In this document: piece by piece, positions 7,171-9,946 of the stretch | How the letters are laid out: every line of letters begins with the position of its first letter | How positions within the stretch are numbered: position 1 is the first letter of the stretch | Assembly (NCBI GenBank): GCA_028751055.1 | Contig: JAQZDD010000017.1 | Coordinates: 1-9,946 of the forward strand | DNA: 9,946 nucleotides | Direction of reading: 5' to 3' | DNA from: Euryarchaeota archaeon Ods04 | Lineage (GTDB): Archaea; Halobacteriota; Halobacteria; Halobacteriales; Halorutilaceae | Program-made: the position numbers and the translations under genes | The notes under the pieces: generated by a model | The model's database searches: none | What the model was told of the DNA's origin: nothing | What the model saw: the letters and a program-made list of their open reading frames with translations, nothing else

Positions 7171-7302
7171 TTATCCGTCGTCTACACGTACGTGCTCGAC
7201 AGAAATCTTCGGTACTCCATGCTCACTCGGTTCAAGAGAAGCAAAGTCGGCGTCGTTCGTCAGGAATGTAGGTTCGTGTTCGACGTGTTCGAAAACTATC
7301 AT
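7171..7302 (-). pseudogene. Truncated PIN-domain (VapC-like) toxin remnant
   Basis: This 43-codon reading frame starts with an ATG that overlaps the stop of the RHH gene (ATGA), the usual layout of an antitoxin-toxin pair. It begins MIVFEH, as many PIN toxins begin MIVxD, and then reaches PTFLTNDADFASLE at residues 11-24. That matches the C-terminal TNDxDF block of PIN and PIN-like nucleases, followed by a GVPKISVEHV strand. PIN toxins are normally about 120-140 residues, so roughly two thirds is missing, including the N-terminal catalytic Asp and the central acidic residues. The simplest reading is an internal deletion that left the first few codons and the last 30 or so. It should have no nuclease activity. 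An alternative is an unrelated small protein with a chance TNDADF. It converges on the transferase gene with 11 bases between the stops. Confidence 0.68.
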
Positions 7303-7619
7303 TCGCTTACTGTCTCAGCAGTCTCACGTTTCTCGTCCAACGCCTCGTCTACTCTCTCGGTGTCGGCTTTCTCGCGGAGTTCCGCCAGACGGTTGTGTAG
7401 CTCCTTGTCGTCAAGATCCGACCGTTCCGCACGGGCTATAATCCGTTCCATCCGGAGCACTGCGACTGCAGGGTCTTCGTGGAGGCGTTCGAGATGTTCT
7501 CGGCACGCCGCTCTGACGAACTCGCTTTTATTGGTGTAGATACCAGTCTCCTCAACGAACCTCTCAATCTCCGAGTCGAGTTCGTCCGGGAACTTGACGC
7601 TGACATGCGCGTACTCCAT
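7299..7619 (-). CDS. Ribbon-helix-helix DNA-binding protein, VapB-like antitoxin
   Basis: This 106-residue protein has an N-terminal CopG/Arc-type ribbon-helix-helix domain: the beta strand YAHVSVKFP at 3-11, helix DELDSEIERFVEETG at 12-26, then the turn and second helix YTNKSEFVRAACREHLERL at 28-46. The TNKSEFVR pattern is typical of archaeal RHH regulators. The charged C-terminal part (about 50-106) is predicted helical and would be the toxin-binding arm in an antitoxin. Its stop overlaps the start of a PIN-toxin remnant, so it looks like the surviving antitoxin of a VapBC-like pair, probably autoregulating through the tandem site at 7623-7642. Codon use is slightly different from its neighbours, with AAT and several ATT codons and one of the two GATC sites found in the window. 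This fits acquired DNA. It may now act as a plain transcription regulator. Confidence 0.85.
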   Translation of the reverse strand: MEYAHVSVKFPDELDSEIERFVEETGIYTNKSEFVRAACREHLERLHEDPAVAVLRMERIIARAERSDLDDKELHNRLAELREKADTERVDEALDEKRETAETVSE

Positions 7620-7622
7620 ATC

Positions 7623-7642
7623 TGGTAATACTATGGTATCAC
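7623..7642 (-). promoter_or_regulatory. Tandem half-site operator upstream of the RHH gene
   Basis: TGGTAATAC and TGGTATCAC (plus-strand reading) are repeated with an 11-base period, directly in front of the RHH ATG at 7619 and downstream of a TATA-like CTCTAAAGA at about 7647-7655. RHH dimers commonly bind adjacent half-sites about one helical turn apart, so this is a reasonable autoregulatory operator. It is inferred from position and repetition only. Confidence 0.5.
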
Positions 7643-7659
7643 AACATCTTTAGAGTTGC

Positions 7660-7696
7660 GGCACGCGACGGCGTACAGCGCGCTTGGACTGTGGCG
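7660..7696. repeat. Direct repeat copy B (duplicated fragment of the transferase 3' end)
   Basis: These 37 bases match 7104-7141 with one missing base, which would shift the frame, and two substitutions. The copy lies in non-coding DNA between the RHH promoter and the promoter of the DHH-domain gene. Together the two copies bracket the RHH/PIN-remnant segment, like a footprint of insertion or tandem duplication. Confidence 0.85.
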
Positions 7697-7713
7697 CGCC
7701 TCTACGACAACAG

Positions 7714-7732
7714 ATAAAAGCCGTCGGCTTTT
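7714..7732 (+). promoter_or_regulatory. TATA element and inverted repeat upstream of the TrkA-N/DHH gene
   Basis: ATAAAA at 7714-7719 is about 27 bases before the ATG at 7744, the spacing of a leaderless archaeal promoter. It overlaps a perfect 7-bp dyad, AAAAGCC-GTC-GGCTTTT (7716-7732). The dyad could be an operator occluding the TATA box, or a short terminator for transcription arriving from upstream. Confidence 0.5.
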
Positions 7733-7743
7733 CTCGTTATAGT

Positions 7744-9168
7744 ATGAACGACCGTCCCCCTGAGGAGACCGTGCCCGAGTACGCTATCCTCGGATGCGGA
7801 AGCGTCGGGCACGTCGTTGCGACGAGGCTACACGAACAGGGCGAAGACATAGTCATATTCGACAAGGACGCTTCGCGCGTCGAGGCTCTGCGCGACCAAG
7901 ACATGAACGCCGTCGAGCGCGACATAACAGACCCTGAGATACCACAGCTAATCGCTGGCACGCCCGTCGCTCTGATACTCACGAGCTTCGTCGACGACAA
8001 CAAGACTGCACTCAGGAACCTCAAGGAAGACAATCCAGACCAGTACGTCATCGTACGCGCTACCGACCCCGTGTCACACGACGAACTCGAAGAAGAAGGC
8101 GCGGACGAGGTCATAAACCCTCCGCAGGTCATCGCCGAGAGCGCGCTCCGCGCCCTCGAAGCCGGAGAGATGGAGAACCGCGTCGAACGCCTCCTAAACG
8201 TCATCGAAAGCTCCGACAGCCTCGTAGTCGTGATATACAGAAGCTTCGAACCCGACGAGATAGCGAGCGCGCACGCGCTCATGTCGGTCGCGGAGGAACT
8301 CGGCGTCGACACCGAGGTCGTCTACTGCGGGAGTCAGATGCATCAGCGCAACGTCGCTTTCGCAAACCTGCTCGACCTAAACATCGGCACCGAGGAAGGT
8401 ATAGAGGAGTTCGATACCGTGGCGGTCATAGGCGGTGCCGACGTGTTCGACGAGGCGGGCTTCGACGCCGAGATAGTGATAGACCACAACCCGACCGAGG
8501 GCGGCGTCGAGGCGGAGTACACCGACATACGGTCGAACGTAGGTAGCACGTCCACGATACTCACCAAGTACCTGCAGGAGGCTGACGTAGACGTGCCGCC
8601 GACGGTACACACCGCGCTTCTGCACGGCATACGTTCGGAGACATCGTACTTCCGTAGGAACACGACGCCCGCCGACCTCACCGCCGCGGCGTACCTCTTC
8701 CCCTTCGCTGACAAGGACCTACTCGAACAGCTCGAATCACCTTCGATGTCGGGCGAGGAGTTCGGCGTCCTCTCCGAGGCTATACGTAGCAGGGAGGTCA
8801 TCGGCTCCCATCTCGTCTCGAACGTCGGCTTCCTCAACAGCCCCGACGCACTCACGTGGTCTGCCGAGACGTTGCTCGACCTCGAAGGCGTCACGACGAC
8901 CGTGGTCTTCGGAGTCTCGGAAGACACTATACACGTGGCAGGGAGGTCGAAAGACGCCCGCGTCAACCTATCCGACGTACTCGAAGAAGCGTTCGGCGAC
9001 GAGGCTGACACCGTAGGTCACTCCGACGAAGCGCGCGCGTCGGTGCCGCTTGGCATATTCAGAACCGTCAACGAAGAAGACGACGACCGCGAGGTGCTGC
9101 TAGAACTCGTGGACGAGACAGTAAAGACGAAGCTGTTGGACGCTATGAACGTCGAGGACGAAGACTGA
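7744..9168 (+). CDS. TrkA-N / DHH / DHHA1 fusion protein with altered DHH motifs
   Basis: This 474-residue protein joins an N-terminal Rossmann TrkA-N (RCK_N) domain at about 12-125, with ILGCGSVG at 15-22 and the ribose-binding acid D40, to a DHH phosphoesterase domain (about 158-330) and a DHHA1 domain (about 340-445). This architecture is common in haloarchaea and is usually viewed as a nucleotide-sensing phosphodiesterase of the RecJ/NrnA superfamily. Here the metal motifs are eroded. Motif I, normally HxxxDxD, reads Y165-xxx-E169-P-D171. The motif II Asp position in the strand VAVIGG is Gly (G230). Motif III DHH is DHN (247-249). DHHA1 keeps only GH (425-426) of the usual GGH. The flanking sequence (HQRNVAFANLL, FRRNTTPADL, SNVGFL) is well kept, so it is expressed and folded but probably weakly active or regulatory. 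I chose the ATG at 7744 because of the TATA spacing; an in-frame TTG at 7684 is rejected. Confidence 0.92.
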   Translation: MNDRPPEETVPEYAILGCGSVGHVVATRLHEQGEDIVIFDKDASRVEALRDQDMNAVERDITDPEIPQLIAGTPVALILTSFVDDNKTALRNLKEDNPDQYVIVRATDPVSHDELEEEGADEVINPPQVIAESALRALEAGEMENRVERLLNVIESSDSLVVVIYRSFEPDEIASAHALMSVAEELGVDTEVVYCGSQMHQRNVAFANLLDLNIGTEEGIEEFDTVAVIGGADVFDEAGFDAEIVIDHNPTEGGVEAEYTDIRSNVGSTSTILTKYLQEADVDVPPTVHTALLHGIRSETSYFRRNTTPADLTAAAYLFPFADKDLLEQLESPSMSGEEFGVLSEAIRSREVIGSHLVSNVGFLNSPDALTWSAETLLDLEGVTTTVVFGVSEDTIHVAGRSKDARVNLSDVLEEAFGDEADTVGHSDEARASVPLGIFRTVNEEDDDREVLLELVDETVKTKLLDAMNVEDED

Positions 9169-9170
9169 GT

Positions 9171-9428
9171 CTACGATTCACGTGCCCTGAGACGTTCTAT
9201 TATGTCCTTTATTATCACTATGTCGCCGACCGCGCTGACCCAGCGGTACGGTATTATGACGCCCTTGTCGCCTCCTGTTTCGAAAAGCTCCTCGTTCGAG
9301 TCGCCGAGAGCGAGTCCTGAAATACGTCTCTCGTCTATGTCTAACTGCACGTCCTCTATACGTCCTATGAATACGCCGTTGTTCGAGTAGACGTCCCTCC
9401 CAACGAGCCGGGTTATCTCGTCCTGCAT
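9171..9428 (-). CDS. PRC-barrel domain protein
   Basis: This 85-residue protein is essentially one PRC-barrel: EITRLVGRDVYSNNGVFIG at residues 4-22, EDVQLDIDERRISGLALG at 25-42 and a GVIIPYRWVSAVGDIVIIKD block at 56-75. It looks like the small haloarchaeal PRC-barrel proteins, some of which (CdpB-type in Haloferax) act with SepF and FtsZ at the division site. Which subgroup this belongs to cannot be settled by eye. The start at 9428 fits a TATA box centred about 27 bases upstream; an in-frame upstream ATG at 9470 would lie before the TATA box. It is convergent with the DHH-domain gene, with only 2 bases between the stops, and divergent from the BatA-like gene. It is probably cytoplasmic or membrane-associated through partners; no membrane segment is seen. 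Confidence 0.9.
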   Translation of the reverse strand: MQDEITRLVGRDVYSNNGVFIGRIEDVQLDIDERRISGLALGDSNEELFETGGDKGVIIPYRWVSAVGDIVIIKDIIERLRARES

Positions 9429-9450
9429 ATCTGCCAAAAATGCTCGGCAC

Positions 9451-9458
9451 AAATTAAA
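9451..9458 (-). promoter_or_regulatory. TATA box of the PRC-barrel gene
   Basis: TTTAATTT on the minus strand is centred about 27 bases before the ATG at 9428, giving a leaderless transcript. This decides the start codon. Confidence 0.65.
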
Positions 9459-9480
9459 CCCATCGGTCAAGTCTGAAGAG

Positions 9481-9489
9481 TTTTATAAT
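9481..9489 (+). promoter_or_regulatory. TATA box of the BatA-like gene
   Basis: TTTTATAAT lies 25-32 bases before the ATG at 9513 and no Shine-Dalgarno motif is present, so the transcript is probably leaderless. It is back to back with the PRC-barrel promoter, so the 84-base gap holds both. Confidence 0.65.
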
Positions 9490-9512
9490 CTCCGGCACGT
9501 ACCTGCCCATCA

Positions 9513-9946
9513 ATGGCTGGATTTTCGACACCGTTAGGGCTTCTCGCGTTAGGCGCGCTCGTGCCGCTCATACTCCTCTACATCTTACAGCCCGACCCCG
9601 AAAAGCTGAAGGTACCGACTATGGAGTTCCTGCCGAACATCGACGAAGAGGGCGGCACCAACCCTGTCCTCGAAAAGCTCAGACGTAATCTTCTCCTTCT
9701 ACTGCAGATAGCCGTACTCATACTCGCCGCGCTCGCGCTCGGCGCGCCGTTTATCGAGGTGACACAGAGCGAAGCCGCCGAGGAGACCGTTATCGTCTTA
9801 GACGCGACAGCGAGCATGGCTGTCGAGGACGGCGGCGACACGAGGTTCGAACGCGCCGTCGAGCACGCCGCCGACGAGGTTACAGGCACGACCTCGGTGG
9901 TAGTCGTCGGCTCGTCCACGAACGTGGTCGTCGAAAGAGGGTCGGC
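9513..9946 (+). CDS. BatA-like membrane protein with von Willebrand A domain (3' end cut off)
   Basis: The first 144 residues are present. The BatA N-terminal module has a first membrane segment at about 7-25 (LGLLALGALVPLILLYIL), a short cytoplasmic loop with PTMEFLPNI at 35-43, and a second segment at about 59-79. A von Willebrand A domain then begins with VIVLDATASM at 93-102, the metal-ion-dependent adhesion site. The canonical DxSxS is DATAS here, with Thr at the second position, a conservative change. In bacteria and archaea such proteins are encoded next to MoxR ATPases and DUF58 proteins and are thought to help complex assembly or envelope stress tolerance. Those partners, if present, lie beyond the window. 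This is the first gene after a strong divergent promoter. Confidence 0.9.
   Translation, partial: MAGFSTPLGLLALGALVPLILLYILQPDPEKLKVPTMEFLPNIDEEGGTNPVLEKLRRNLLLLLQIAVLILAALALGAPFIEVTQSEAAEETVIVLDATASMAVEDGGDTRFERAVEHAADEVTGTTSVVVVGSSTNVVVERGS

Noticed and set aside
7684..7743. In-frame TTG extension of the TrkA-N/DHH protein by 20 residues
   Set aside because: The extension starts inside repeat copy B and spans the TATA box and dyad; the ATG at 7744 has leaderless promoter spacing.
9429..9470. N-terminal extension of the PRC-barrel protein to an ATG at 9470
   Set aside because: The extra codons cover the TATA box, which is about 27 bases from the ATG at 9428.

Overview
This window looks like chromosomal DNA from a halophilic archaeon (class Halobacteria, or a close relative). 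The predicted proteins are strongly acidic. Promoters are archaeal TATA-like boxes about 25-30 bases before an ATG, with mostly leaderless starts. The gene set is typical of haloarchaea: a Cdc48/VCP-type AAA ATPase, a TrkA-N/DHH fusion protein, a PRC-barrel protein, a BatA-like von Willebrand A protein, a UPF0200 kinase-like protein and a tiny CxxC/CxxC zinc protein. GC content seems to be near 58-60 % by eye, lower than in most haloarchaea, and Ile ATA and Arg AGA/AGG codons are unusually common. This would fit a deep or atypical haloarchaeal lineage, but I cannot name the species.

Layout. 1-790 (-): inositol-monophosphatase-family protein, cut by the window edge. 856-996 (-): 46-residue zinc-binding protein. 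1049-1594 (-): UPF0200 P-loop protein. 1595-1707: divergent promoter region. 1708-4183 (+): tight three-gene operon of MaoC-like hydratase, iron-alcohol-dehydrogenase-family protein and multi-pass membrane protein. 4309-7159 (+): cdc48 followed 25 bases later by a CDP-alcohol phosphatidyltransferase. 7171-7619 (-): a ribbon-helix-helix (RHH) antitoxin-like gene overlapping the remnant of a PIN-type toxin gene, placed between two copies of a 37-38 bp direct repeat. 7744-9168 (+): TrkA-N/DHH/DHHA1 protein. 9171-9428 (-): PRC-barrel protein. 9513-end (+): BatA-like protein, cut by the window edge. No stretch longer than 300 bases lacks a gene.

The genes are mostly conserved haloarchaeal housekeeping: protein quality control, lipid headgroup synthesis and envelope or cell-division accessory functions. 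The less ordinary parts are as follows. (a) The decayed toxin-antitoxin-like cassette is bracketed by a duplicated 3' end of the upstream gene. (b) The alcohol dehydrogenase homologue lacks three of the four canonical metal ligands. (c) The DHH-domain protein has most of its metal-binding motifs changed. (d) GGCC and GATC are almost absent; the only GGCC found lies at a Trp-Pro codon pair, where it cannot be avoided.
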